A DNA stretch of 7,582 nt, from contig JAPFFX010000015.1 in assembly GCA_026645375.1 (NCBI GenBank), forward strand, positions 1 to 7,582, in the 5' to 3' direction. Position numbers and translations under genes: made by a program. The notes below the pieces were generated by a model that worked only from the letters and a program-made list of their open reading frames with translations, searched no databases and was not told the origin of the DNA. Shown one piece after another: positions 1 through 7,023 of this stretch; position 1 is the stretch's first letter, and every line of letters starts with the position of its first letter. The DNA is from Citricoccus sp. WCRC_4 (lineage in GTDB: Bacteria; Actinomycetota; Actinomycetes; Actinomycetales; Micrococcaceae).

Positions 1-1205
1 ATCCCGAGGATGGCCGGCAGGTAGTGGGCCTGTTTGGCGCTGTCCGTGGCGAAGACCCTGGTGCCCTTCGGCGCCGTCCGGGACATCGCCGGGCAGGAAT
101 CGGTGAGCAGACGCCCGCCCGCACGCTGGATGACCTCCGTATAACCGTTGCGGTCGGCGACCGCCCTCAAGGCGCGGGGAGTCATGATCCAGAGCTCGGT
201 GCCTTCGTGCAGCGTCTTCCCGTCCAGGAGGGCCGCGATCTCGCCCAACTGCTCGAGGGACGCGTGCGGGCAACCCAGCAGCACGAAGTCGACGTCGTCG
301 GTCTGGCCCTGGTTGTTGAGGATCTCGTACGTCTGGCGCCGCACGGCCTCGGTGAACACCACGGGTTCCGGGGCTCGGGCCGACCCGAACGCCGCCTCGA
401 GGCTGGGGGCCTCGGGCGTCACACCGGGGAGGTGGAAGATCTCCACGCCTCCGGTGGTGGCCAAAGACGCCCCCAGGTGCTTCAGGTCCGCCTGCGTGGG
501 CAGGCCCAGTCGCCCCGTGAGGACGGGCCGTTCCTCCTGGACCACCTCCCCGGCGAAATAGCCGAACAGGCCCCAGTCCAGGAATGAGTCGATGGACACG
601 TCGGACCTGATCAGGTGGGTTCCCCGGCGGTTCTCGTCGAGGTGGTTGCCCCAGTAGGGAATCCGTCCGGTCAGCCCGGCGGCCCCCGTTGACGCCGTGC
701 CCTCGCAATTGGACTTGGCCCCGATCACGGAGTTCGCGTACACCACGGCCGAGGACTCCATCCAGGCGATGTGTTCCCCGCGCACCGGGAGATTGCCGAC
801 CTGGTAGGGGGTGCAGGTCGCCAGGATGTTGATGCCCCGGTCACTGGCGAAGGCCTCCGCGTCCGCCTGGAGGTCCACCAGGTGCGGGTTGTACGGAGTG
901 ATGTTCAGTGCATCGGCGCTGAAGCCGTGCTGCAGTTGACACGTCGGAACCCGCATCCTCGGGATCTCGATGTCATCGTCGCTGTCGAGGTTGATGACGG
1001 CATAGGCCTTGTTCCATCCCCCCTCCGCGGCGATCTTCTCCTTGGCCGGGGTCGGCTGCGTGGAGGTCCCGGCGACGTTGCGCACGCTGCACAGCCTCTC
1101 GGCTCCGAGGCCCTCGCCGTACCGGATCAGCAGGTCCATGGCTGCAGCGACCGCCTCTCCTTCGCGGCCGTCGCGCATGGCCCGGTCCTCGTCAGTGAGT
1201 CGCAT
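1..1205 (-). CDS. acnX: Aconitase-X (AcnX/DUF521) catalytic large subunit, 3' end cut by window
   Basis: The minus strand is open for 401 codons from ATG at 1205 to the left edge without a stop. The translation is a clear AcnX large subunit. It starts with RLTDED, has TCTPYQ around residue 131, ESSAVVYANSVIGAKSNCEG at 150-169, YWGNHLDENR at 184-193, LLGCPH around 312, MTPRA around 341-345, LLTDSCPAM around 366-374 and DSAKQAHY near the end. AcnX enzymes belong to the aconitase superfamily; characterised members dehydrate cis-3-hydroxy-L-proline (bacteria) or mevalonate 5-phosphate (archaea) using an Fe-S cluster. Cys312 and Cys371 are likely cluster ligands; the third is probably Cys131 or Cys167 (my inference). 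GGAGG at 1216-1212, 6 nt upstream, supports this start, which overlaps the oxidoreductase gene by 14 nt. Probably only the last few tens of residues are missing. The small subunit (DUF126) is not seen and would be expected beyond the left edge, either as a separate gene or fused. The substrate is unknown. Confidence 0.9.
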   Translation of the reverse strand, partial: MRLTDEDRAMRDGREGEAVAAAMDLLIRYGEGLGAERLCSVRNVAGTSTQPTPAKEKIAAEGGWNKAYAVINLDSDDDIEIPRMRVPTCQLQHGFSADALNITPYNPHLVDLQADAEAFASDRGINILATCTPYQVGNLPVRGEHIAWMESSAVVYANSVIGAKSNCEGTASTGAAGLTGRIPYWGNHLDENRRGTHLIRSDVSIDSFLDWGLFGYFAGEVVQEERPVLTGRLGLPTQADLKHLGASLATTGGVEIFHLPGVTPEAPSLEAAFGSARAPEPVVFTEAVRRQTYEILNNQGQTDDVDFVLLGCPHASLEQLGEIAALLDGKTLHEGTELWIMTPRALRAVADRNGYTEVIQRAGGRLLTDSCPAMSRTAPKGTRVFATDSAKQAHYLPAILG

Positions 1206-2556
1206 GGACGGCCTCCGCGGTCTGGGTCCCATCGGCTGATCCCGCGGAGGCGACGTCCGGACCGTCGGGTCCGATGTTCGCCCGGATGCGATCCCGCAAC
1301 TCGGCATGATCGATCTCCGTGACGGGACTACCGTCGGCCATGTCCAGCGCATGGGCCGCGGCCTCGCCCATCGCCGCGCACGGACCCATCACGCGCACAC
1401 TGGACAGTGCCGCGGCGTCTCCGTCCACGCACCGGCCGGCGGCCAGCAGGTTGACGGCGCCCCGCGGGGTGATGCTTCCCAGGGGCACGTAGTGGACGTG
1501 ATCGCCGTCGAACTGCTCCCAGACATAGCCCTCGGGCTGATCGTGCAGTTCGATCGGCCAGGACGTCCGTGCGATGGAATCCCGGAACCGGACGCCCGAG
1601 CGGACCTCGTGGGCGGTGAGCTGGTGTTCTGCGGCGATCCACCGGGTCTGGCGGCGTCCGGGCAGGCCGTAGAAGCGCACGGTGGCATTGCCGAAGGCAG
1701 CCGGATGATGGTCCTTGAGGAACTGGATGACGCGGTCCGCCTGGTCCTTGCCCCGCAGCTGCGCCTCGGACGCGCTGACGGCCTCCAGCGGGGACTCGAT
1801 GTGCGTCATGTTGAGCACCGCGGTGTCCCGCCCGGGGAAGAAGAACGCGAGACCGTCCTTGCGGATCAGGCCGTACTCGTCGGCGTGGTCGAACACGCTC
1901 TGCGCCAGGTCCTGTGCGCTCGGGGCAGCCTCCGGGTCGAGGCCCTCGACCCGGACCTGCTGGGAGCCCCAGATCGTGCGTTCGGGCACCCGGCACTCCA
2001 GGCCGGCCTCCCACGTCAGTGCCGCGTCACCGGAGGCGTCGATGAACGCGTCCGCGCTGACCCTGAGCAACCCGTAGCGCGTCGAGAAGGTGACCGATCG
2101 CAGGTGTCCCCCCTCGCTGTCCACGTCCAGGATCGAGGCGCCCGTCACCGGGATCACGCCGGCCTGGACGATCTCCTTCTCCATCCACCGGCCCACGGCG
2201 TGCTCGTCATAGTTGACCGTGATGGTGTGCCGGTAGTTGTACGACAGGTCGCCCGTTCGTTCCAGCGCGGGGAACATCCGGTCGAAGATCCCGTGGGTGA
2301 GCTGGCGGTACTCCGGGCCGTTCCCGTAGACACCGCAGAAGAGGCCGATGAGGGAGTTGGCGCACTGACCACCCAGCATGGGGAGGGCATCGACCAGGAT
2401 GACCCGGCGGCCCAGCCCCGCCGCGGTGAGGGCCGCCGAGACGCCGGCGATCCCCGCCCCGACCACGCAGACGTCTCCCTGGAGTTCTTCCGTGGGCGTC
2501 AGTCCCCGCGGTTTCGTGATGTTGTGGATGGTGACTTCGGTGAGCTTGTGGGGCAT
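1192..2556 (-). CDS. FAD-dependent oxidoreductase, FAD_oxidored (HdrA-like) family
   Basis: A 454-residue cytoplasmic flavoprotein. An N-terminal Rossmann dinucleotide-binding fold is clear: VVGAGIAG at 31-38, a hydrophobic helix, then RVILVD ending in Asp56. GGQCANS follows at 62-68. DASGDAAL at 173-180 is the usual second FAD contact. The C-terminal flavin-binding segment NLLAAGRCVDGDAAALSSVRVMGPC runs from 369 to 393, ahead of a small-residue helix. RRQTRWIAAEHQLTAHEV at 301-318, followed by FRDSIAR, is typical of the FAD_oxidored (Pfam PF12831) group. No Fe-S ferredoxin motif and no signal peptide are visible, so the electron acceptor is unknown. The last ~30 residues are low-complexity and look dispensable. 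The ATG overlaps the dehydratase stop codon by one base (TAATG), and AGGAG at 2566-2562 lies 5 nt upstream, so translation is probably coupled. Likely role (inference): a redox step on the substrate or an intermediate shared with the two neighbouring dehydratases. Confidence 0.86.
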   Translation of the reverse strand: MPHKLTEVTIHNITKPRGLTPTEELQGDVCVVGAGIAGVSAALTAAGLGRRVILVDALPMLGGQCANSLIGLFCGVYGNGPEYRQLTHGIFDRMFPALERTGDLSYNYRHTITVNYDEHAVGRWMEKEIVQAGVIPVTGASILDVDSEGGHLRSVTFSTRYGLLRVSADAFIDASGDAALTWEAGLECRVPERTIWGSQQVRVEGLDPEAAPSAQDLAQSVFDHADEYGLIRKDGLAFFFPGRDTAVLNMTHIESPLEAVSASEAQLRGKDQADRVIQFLKDHHPAAFGNATVRFYGLPGRRQTRWIAAEHQLTAHEVRSGVRFRDSIARTSWPIELHDQPEGYVWEQFDGDHVHYVPLGSITPRGAVNLLAAGRCVDGDAAALSSVRVMGPCAAMGEAAAHALDMADGSPVTEIDHAELRDRIRANIGPDGPDVASAGSADGTQTAEAVHATH

Positions 2557-4256
2557 TACGACTCCTGAGTTCGTGACTGCGCAGCGGTTGCCGACACGAG
2601 GGTGGCTCCGTGCTCCAGTGGGGTGACGGTGCGGGCGTAGACGTCCAGCCAGCCGGAGGCCTGGGGTGCAGGACGACGTCGGGATGCACGTCTCCTCTCC
2701 AGCTCCCGGTCCGGGACCAGCAGGTCGACGGACCGGGCGGGGATGTCGGCGGCGATGAGGTCGCCGTCCTGCACCAGGCCGAGGGGGCCGTCCAGGGCGC
2801 CCTCCGGCTTGACCTCGCCGACGACGATGCCCTGGTTGACGAGGCCCGAGAGCTGCCCGTCGGTCACGACCGCGACCTGACCGGTCAGCCCGGAGCCGTT
2901 GAGCGCGAACACCACGTTCGAGGCCATGCCCATTCCGGGGGTGCCCGAGGGTCCCAGGCCCCGGAGGACCAGGACGGATCCGGCGCTGACGTCTCCGGCA
3001 TTGATCGCGGCGATGGCCTCTGCAGCGTCCTCGAAGACCACCGCGGGTCCCTCGAAGCGATCCTGGCGACGTTCGGTGGCGGAGAGCTTCACGATGGACC
3101 CCGCCGGGGCCAGGGTGCCGTACAGGATCTGGATGGTGGCATGCGGGGCACGCGGATCATCCAGGGGCCGGATGACCCCGGCATCCGGTGACGGGGCGTC
3201 CTGGAGGACCTCGCCCACGGTGCGTCCCTCGATGGTGACGGCCCCCAGGTCCAGCACGGGCTGCAGTTGCGTCATCACGCCCCTGCCGCCTCCTGCCGCC
3301 TCCAGGTCCTCGATGCTGTCAGGTCCGCTCGGGCGCACCGCGGTCAGGGGGCCCACGGTGTTCCCCAGTTCTGCGAACAGGCGGCTGATGTCCACGTCCA
3401 CCCCGGTCTCCACCGCGATCGCCTGCAGGTGCTTGACGCTGTTGATGGAGCCGCTGACGGCCAGGACGGCCGCCACCGCATTCCGGAAGGCGCCCTCCGT
3501 CATGATCTGGCGCGGGCGCCGTTGCGCCAGCACGGCATCGACGATGGCGCGGGCGGACGCTTCCGCATTCGCCCACATCGCCGGGCTGTTGGCGGCCACC
3601 GGCGCCGCTCCCGGCAGGGTCATCCCCAGGGCCTCGGCCATGATGTGCATGGTGTTGGCGGTCCCCATGCCCGAGCAGACGCCGGGGCCCTTGATCGCCC
3701 GGTCACTGATGGTGCACAGGTCCTCCAGGGTGATGCCGCCCGTGGCGACGTGGCCGGCCTTGATGAAGACCTCCTCGATGTCCGCGACCTCACCGTTGTC
3801 CATGACACCGCACGGCTGGTACCCGCAGGGAACGATGATGGTCGGGACATCCAGCCGGCCCGCCGCCATGAGCTGGCCGGGCGTCGTCTTGTCGCAGGAG
3901 GCCAGGCAGATCATGCCGTCGAGCTGCGCGCCCTCGACCGCGGCCTCGATGTCATGGGCCAGGAGGTCGCGGCTGGACAGGACGTAACCGCCCCGTCCAC
4001 CGGCCGCCATGATGAAGTCCGTGGGTGCCACGGTGCGGATCTCGAATCCCACGGCCCCGGCGTCCCGGATGACCTCGACGACCCGGTCGGCGATGGCGTC
4101 CAGGTGACTGAAGCAGGGTGAGAGCTTCGACGACGAGTTCACGACGGCGATCTTGGGTCTCGTGACGTCCTCGTCGTCCAGGCCGAGGGCCTTCCACTGG
4201 GTCCGGCGCGTCGCCCACCGGGGCGAGCCGACGGGGAAGTTGCTTCTCAGGTCCAC
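2556..4256 (-). CDS. IlvD/Edd-family Fe-S dehydratase, divergent (annotated-type dihydroxy-acid dehydratase)
   Basis: A 566-residue protein of typical IlvD/Edd length and domain order. The three cluster cysteines are present: Cys48 (LSPCFSHLD), Cys121 (SCDKTTPGQLMAAGRLD) and Cys194 (GVCSGMGTANTM). Lys123 of CDK, carbamylated in characterised members, is kept, as is the catalytic serine, Ser470 (TDGQLSG). The C-terminal swivel domain shows YGTLAPAGSIVKLSA, FEGPAVVFED and GPSGTPGMGM. It departs from standard enzymes in three places: GTEGMRY is AGGRGGY (84-91), PGMPEM is PGMGMA (440-445) and DGRFSGGT is DGQLSGLV. Both magnesium-binding glutamates therefore appear to be replaced (alignment by eye). 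It is unlikely to be the housekeeping valine/isoleucine enzyme, given these changes and its place behind an importer; a specialised catabolic dehydratase is more likely. The start is GTG, directly abutting the permease TGA, with AAGGA at 4271-4267 10 nt upstream. The family-typical LRSN begins at residue 3, which supports this start. Confidence 0.92.
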   Translation of the reverse strand: MDLRSNFPVGSPRWATRRTQWKALGLDDEDVTRPKIAVVNSSSKLSPCFSHLDAIADRVVEVIRDAGAVGFEIRTVAPTDFIMAAGGRGGYVLSSRDLLAHDIEAAVEGAQLDGMICLASCDKTTPGQLMAAGRLDVPTIIVPCGYQPCGVMDNGEVADIEEVFIKAGHVATGGITLEDLCTISDRAIKGPGVCSGMGTANTMHIMAEALGMTLPGAAPVAANSPAMWANAEASARAIVDAVLAQRRPRQIMTEGAFRNAVAAVLAVSGSINSVKHLQAIAVETGVDVDISRLFAELGNTVGPLTAVRPSGPDSIEDLEAAGGGRGVMTQLQPVLDLGAVTIEGRTVGEVLQDAPSPDAGVIRPLDDPRAPHATIQILYGTLAPAGSIVKLSATERRQDRFEGPAVVFEDAAEAIAAINAGDVSAGSVLVLRGLGPSGTPGMGMASNVVFALNGSGLTGQVAVVTDGQLSGLVNQGIVVGEVKPEGALDGPLGLVQDGDLIAADIPARSVDLLVPDRELERRRASRRRPAPQASGWLDVYARTVTPLEHGATLVSATAAQSRTQES

Positions 4257-5051
4257 TCAGCCCACATCCTTGCGTCCGTAGACGGACTCGTGCCACGGAA
4301 TCGCCACCCTCTTGAACGAGGTGACGATGAAGTACATGATCAGGCCCACGGTGGCGAGCATGAGGATCACGGCGAACAGCGCCGGGGCATTGAGCTCGTT
4401 GAGGGTCTTGACCACCATGTACCCGAGGCCCTCGTTGCCACCGAGGTACTCCCCCACGATGGTGCCGATCACGGCCAGGACGATCGCCGTCTCCATGCCC
4501 GCGAACACGTGCGGCATCATGCTCTTGTACTCGAGGTGGCGGAAGGTCTGCCACCTGCTGGCGTTGATGCTCTGCATCACGTCCCGATGACCGCGGTCCA
4601 CGGAACGCACGCCCAGCAGGACGTTCAGCATCACCGGGAAGAACGCCAGCAGGCCAGCGATGACGACCTTGGTGGTCATCCCGAAGCCGAACCAGATGAC
4701 GAACAGCGGGATCAGGGCGACCTTCGGGATGACCTCGAGGGCGATGATGAGGGGCCGGACGCTGGCCTCCAGGAGCGGCAGCTTGCCCAGGATGACACCG
4801 ACCAGGACCCCGGCCGCCGTTCCGGCCAGGAAGCCCAGCACGATCTCCGTCACGGTCACCCGGACGTTGGTCCACGTGGTGGGTTCTCCGAGGGTCTGGC
4901 CGAGCTGTTCGAAGACCAGCGAGGGGGGCGGGAGGATCAGCGTGGAGATGCCCAGTGCCTTCACCGTGACTTCCCACACCACGAACAGGACGATCAGCAG
5001 GGCCGGGGTGGTGATCCACGGAAGGACCTTCAACAGCTTTCTACGATTCAT
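4257..5051 (-). CDS. ABC transporter permease, SsuC/TauC-like (nitrate/sulfonate/taurine class)
   Basis: A 264-residue integral membrane protein forming the channel of the importer, presumably as a homodimer bound to the adjacent ATPase. About six membrane segments can be seen near residues 12-30, 67-89, 99-120, 126-147, 187-205 and 224-245. The central stretch, with RPLIIALEVIPKVALIPLF followed by IWFGFGMTTKV and FFPV (about 99-140), is diagnostic of the SsuC/TauC/NrtB permeases. The cytoplasmic coupling (EAA) loop lies near 158-185, with INASRWQTFRHLEYKSMMP. The C-terminal tail is short. The ATG overlaps the end of the ATPase gene by 11 nt, and a purine-rich GAAGAAGG at 5064-5057 lies 5 nt upstream. 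Family membership is certain, but the transported compound is not: this class carries sulfonates, taurine, nitrate, pyrimidines and some aromatic or organic acids. Confidence 0.95.
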   Translation of the reverse strand: MNRRKLLKVLPWITTPALLIVLFVVWEVTVKALGISTLILPPPSLVFEQLGQTLGEPTTWTNVRVTVTEIVLGFLAGTAAGVLVGVILGKLPLLEASVRPLIIALEVIPKVALIPLFVIWFGFGMTTKVVIAGLLAFFPVMLNVLLGVRSVDRGHRDVMQSINASRWQTFRHLEYKSMMPHVFAGMETAIVLAVIGTIVGEYLGGNEGLGYMVVKTLNELNAPALFAVILMLATVGLIMYFIVTSFKRVAIPWHESVYGRKDVG

Positions 5052-5892
5052 GGTCGCCTTCTTCGTTCAGTGAGGCATAGAGGTTTCCGACGAGTTCGTG
5101 GAAACCGGGGTCCTGCTTGATCTCGACGCCGCGGGGCCGGTCCATGGGAACGGTGACGATGTCCTTGATCCGTCCCGGGCGCGGGGTGAGGTGGACGACC
5201 CGGTCCCCCAGGGCCACGGCCTCATCGATGTCATGGGTGACGAACACGACGGTCGCCCGCGTGGCCAGGGCGATCCGCTGGATCTCCAGGTTCATCTTCT
5301 CCCGGGTCATCGCGTCCAGCGCGCCGAAGGGCTCGTCCATCAGCAGCAGCTCGGGGTTGTCACTGAGGGCACGGGCGATGGCTGCGCGCTGGCGCATGCC
5401 ACCGGACAGTTCCCGGGGATAGTTCCCGAGGAAGTCGGCCAGTCCCACGAGTTCGGCCAGCTCGCGTGCCCGCGCCCGGCGTGCCGCCTTCTTCACGCCC
5501 CGCAGCCTCAGGGGCAGGGCGATGTTGTCCTCGATGTCGTACCACGGGAAGAGGTTCGAGTCCTGGAACACGACCCCGAGCTTGCGGATCACGCTCGAGT
5601 CGACGGACTCACCGTGCCAGAGGGCACGGCCCCCGATCTCGATGTCTCCGCTCGTCGGGGGCACCAGGCCGGCCATGATGCGCAGCAGGGTGGTCTTGCC
5701 ACAGCCCGACCGGCCGATCAGGGAGACGAACTCCTCCTTGCGGATCTCCAGGTTGATGTCGGACAGCGCATGGGTGGCCCCACGCTCCGTCTTGTAGACC
5801 TTCTCGAGTCCGGAGATCCGGATCTCGGCGGGCGGGGCCACGATCGGGTCGACGGGGCGGGTGTCCACTGTCGGTTGCATGTGCATGGTCAA
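5041..5892 (-). CDS. ABC transporter ATP-binding protein, SsuB/TauB-like
   Basis: A 283-residue cytoplasmic ATPase that powers the importer. All nucleotide-binding motifs are intact: Walker A GRSGCGKTT at 60-68, Q-loop Gln110 in VVFQDSNLFPW, signature LSGGMRQR at 162-169, Walker B LLLMDE at 182-187, D-loop ALD at 191-193 and switch His220 in VFVTHDIDEA. The C-terminal RPGRI is typical of the SsuB/TauB/NrtD group. About 20 residues of poorly conserved, proline-rich sequence precede the domain. The chosen start is TTG at 5892, because GGAGG (5904-5900) lies 7 nt upstream, the best spacing; ATG at 5886 would be 13 nt away and would remove two residues. It follows the binding-protein gene by 25 nt and overlaps the permease start by 11 nt, as expected for an operon. 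Confidence 0.95.
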   Translation of the reverse strand: MTMHMQPTVDTRPVDPIVAPPAEIRISGLEKVYKTERGATHALSDINLEIRKEEFVSLIGRSGCGKTTLLRIMAGLVPPTSGDIEIGGRALWHGESVDSSVIRKLGVVFQDSNLFPWYDIEDNIALPLRLRGVKKAARRARARELAELVGLADFLGNYPRELSGGMRQRAAIARALSDNPELLLMDEPFGALDAMTREKMNLEIQRIALATRATVVFVTHDIDEAVALGDRVVHLTPRPGRIKDIVTVPMDRPRGVEIKQDPGFHELVGNLYASLNEEGDHES

Positions 5893-5917
5893 GCTCGTTC
5901 CTCCGGGTTCTCGTGGC
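5893..5917 (-). promoter_or_regulatory. Intercistronic spacer with strong RBS favouring a TTG start
   Basis: This 25-nt spacer between the binding-protein stop and the ATPase start carries GGAGG at 5904-5900. It is 7 nt from TTG at 5892, but 13 nt from the next in-frame ATG (5886) and 19 nt from the following ATG (5880). The spacing favours TTG initiation. No hairpin or promoter is evident. Confidence 0.6.
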
Positions 5918-7000
5918 TCATGCGGTGGGCAGGTACGAGTTGTCCAGCCATGCGGCGGGATCGGAGCCGTCCTGGATCATCCCGGCATCCACGAGCTCGG
6001 TGTATCCCTCGACCCAGTACCCCTCGTCCGAGGTCAGGAGCGGTTGGGTACCGCTGGCGGTCCACAGGTCGCGGGCCTGGCGCAGGGATTCCTTCGCGAC
6101 CTCGTCCTCGTCGAGCGAACCGAAGGAGTACTTGGACCGCATGGTGGCGATGGTGTTCTCGAAGGACTCGTCGTCCACGAATTCCTGGACAGCGTCATGG
6201 ATCGCGGCCATGTAGGCCTTGATCTCGTCGCCGTGCTCCTGGAGGGTCTGCGTGGTCGCCGTATAGATCTGGGAGTCGGCGCGTACCGCGTCACCCGCGT
6301 CGAAGGCCAGTGCCTCGTTCGGGAACTGCCGCTGGGTGATGATCGACTGGTCGATGCTGACCATGTAACCGGCGATGTCCCCGCGCTTGACCAGTTCGAA
6401 GGTGCCGGGGCCGAGGCCGACGACCTGACGGGGAACATCGTCCGGGTTGAGCCCCGCCTTGTGCAGCATGAGCGACAGGGACTTGTCGCTGGTGCCGCCC
6501 TCCGATGGGACCCCGATGGTCTTGCCGATGAAGTCCTCGGGCTTCTCCAGGGGGCTTGCCGTGGAGTACAGGGTGCGGATCGAGGAACCGCGGACGATGG
6601 TGCCGACGTTGACGAGGGGCTGACCGTCCGCTGCGGCCGTCATGAGGTCGATGGCACCCACGCGCGTCAGTGGCCCGACTCCGGCGATGAGGGTCTGGAT
6701 CGCCTGGGGTGACCCCTTGGTGGACTGGAAGGTGACCTTCAGGCCGTGGTTCTCGAAGTGGCCGCCGGCATCGGCGAGGAGTTCAGGGGCCACCGAGAGG
6801 GTCTCCATCGGCAGGTAACTCAGGTAGGTGAACGGGTTCGCCGCCGCGCCACCGCTGGCACTGCCGCCCGCGCTGCCGCTGGCCTCACTGCCGCAACTGG
6901 TCAGGACACCTGTCATGCCGAGCGCACCCAATCCGAGCGCTCCGGCGAGAAAGCCACGTCGGTTGACCTGGGACGTGAAGGAGGGGGACTTCAGGGACAT
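5918..7000 (-). CDS. ABC transporter substrate-binding lipoprotein, NMT1/SsuA-like
   Basis: A 360-residue extracytoplasmic receptor for the importer. The N-terminus has a twin-arginine-type motif (NRRGFLAG at 13-20), a hydrophobic stretch (about 17-33) and a lipobox LTSC ending at Cys36. It is therefore probably exported, perhaps by Tat, and anchored to the membrane by lipid. A Gly/Ser/Ala-rich linker (about 37-53) leads to the mature domain. FTYLSYLPMETLSVAPELLADAGG and the following GLKVTF begin the NMT1/SsuA-like fold. KTIGVPSEGGTSD (about 151-163) matches the ligand-binding loop region of this family, and the helical second lobe ends with GYWVEGYTELVDAGMI. The start is ATG with AGGAG at 7011-7007, 6 nt upstream. 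It is the first gene of the operon, next to a putative operator. The ligand cannot be inferred beyond a small molecule handled by the NMT1 class. Confidence 0.95.
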   Translation of the reverse strand: MSLKSPSFTSQVNRRGFLAGALGLGALGMTGVLTSCGSEASGSAGGSASGGAAANPFTYLSYLPMETLSVAPELLADAGGHFENHGLKVTFQSTKGSPQAIQTLIAGVGPLTRVGAIDLMTAAADGQPLVNVGTIVRGSSIRTLYSTASPLEKPEDFIGKTIGVPSEGGTSDKSLSLMLHKAGLNPDDVPRQVVGLGPGTFELVKRGDIAGYMVSIDQSIITQRQFPNEALAFDAGDAVRADSQIYTATTQTLQEHGDEIKAYMAAIHDAVQEFVDDESFENTIATMRSKYSFGSLDEDEVAKESLRQARDLWTASGTQPLLTSDEGYWVEGYTELVDAGMIQDGSDPAAWLDNSYLPTA

Positions 7001-7006
7001 CGTTGA

Positions 7007-7011
7007 CTCCT
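7007..7011 (-). promoter_or_regulatory. Ribosome binding site of the binding-protein gene
   Basis: AGGAG sits 6 nt before the ATG of the first operon gene. It fixes that start, and the twin-arginine region follows within 15 residues. Confidence 0.7.
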
Positions 7012-7023
7012 AGTTCGGGGGGA

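Larger units (their letters stand above)
1..7000 (-). other. Six-gene importer plus dehydratase/oxidoreductase operon
   Basis: Six co-directional genes run from the binding protein to AcnX with junctions of +25, -11, 0, -1 and -14 nt. No internal terminator or promoter-sized gap exists, so a single transcript starting in 7001-7106 is very likely. The overlaps at the last four junctions suggest translational coupling of permease, IlvD-like enzyme, FAD enzyme and AcnX. The operon continues past the left edge, where an AcnX small subunit and further pathway genes would be expected. Confidence 0.85.

Noticed and set aside
24..587. Plus-strand frames over the left end (24-587, 771-1322)
   Set aside because: The minus strand here carries an uninterrupted AcnX reading frame with many family motifs, so these are shadows.
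1306..2568. Plus-strand open frame of 420 codons opposite the FAD oxidoreductase gene
   Set aside because: It is antisense to a clear family member, has a biased Arg/Gly/Asp/Val composition and shows no recognisable domain. Long antisense frames are expected at this GC content.
2899..3987. Plus-strand open frames opposite the IlvD-like gene (2899-3987 and 3267-4121)
   Set aside because: They mirror the codon structure of the dehydratase, have low-complexity Ser/Arg/Ala or Gly/Asp/Arg composition and match no family.
2556..4256. Housekeeping ilvD for valine/isoleucine synthesis, or edd of the Entner-Doudoroff pathway
   Set aside because: The catalytic motifs differ (GTEGM, PGMPEM, DGRFSG all altered), and the gene is embedded in an importer-AcnX operon rather than with ilv or zwf/eda genes.
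3952..5019. Minus-strand 355-codon frame overlapping permease and IlvD-like gene in another frame
   Set aside because: It spans the junction of two well-supported genes and reads as Arg/Pro/Gly/His-rich sequence without domains, which is typical of a frame-shifted shadow in high-GC DNA.
5098..6222. Plus-strand 374-codon frame opposite the ATPase and binding-protein genes
   Set aside because: It lies antisense to two intact, motif-rich genes and has no recognisable motif.
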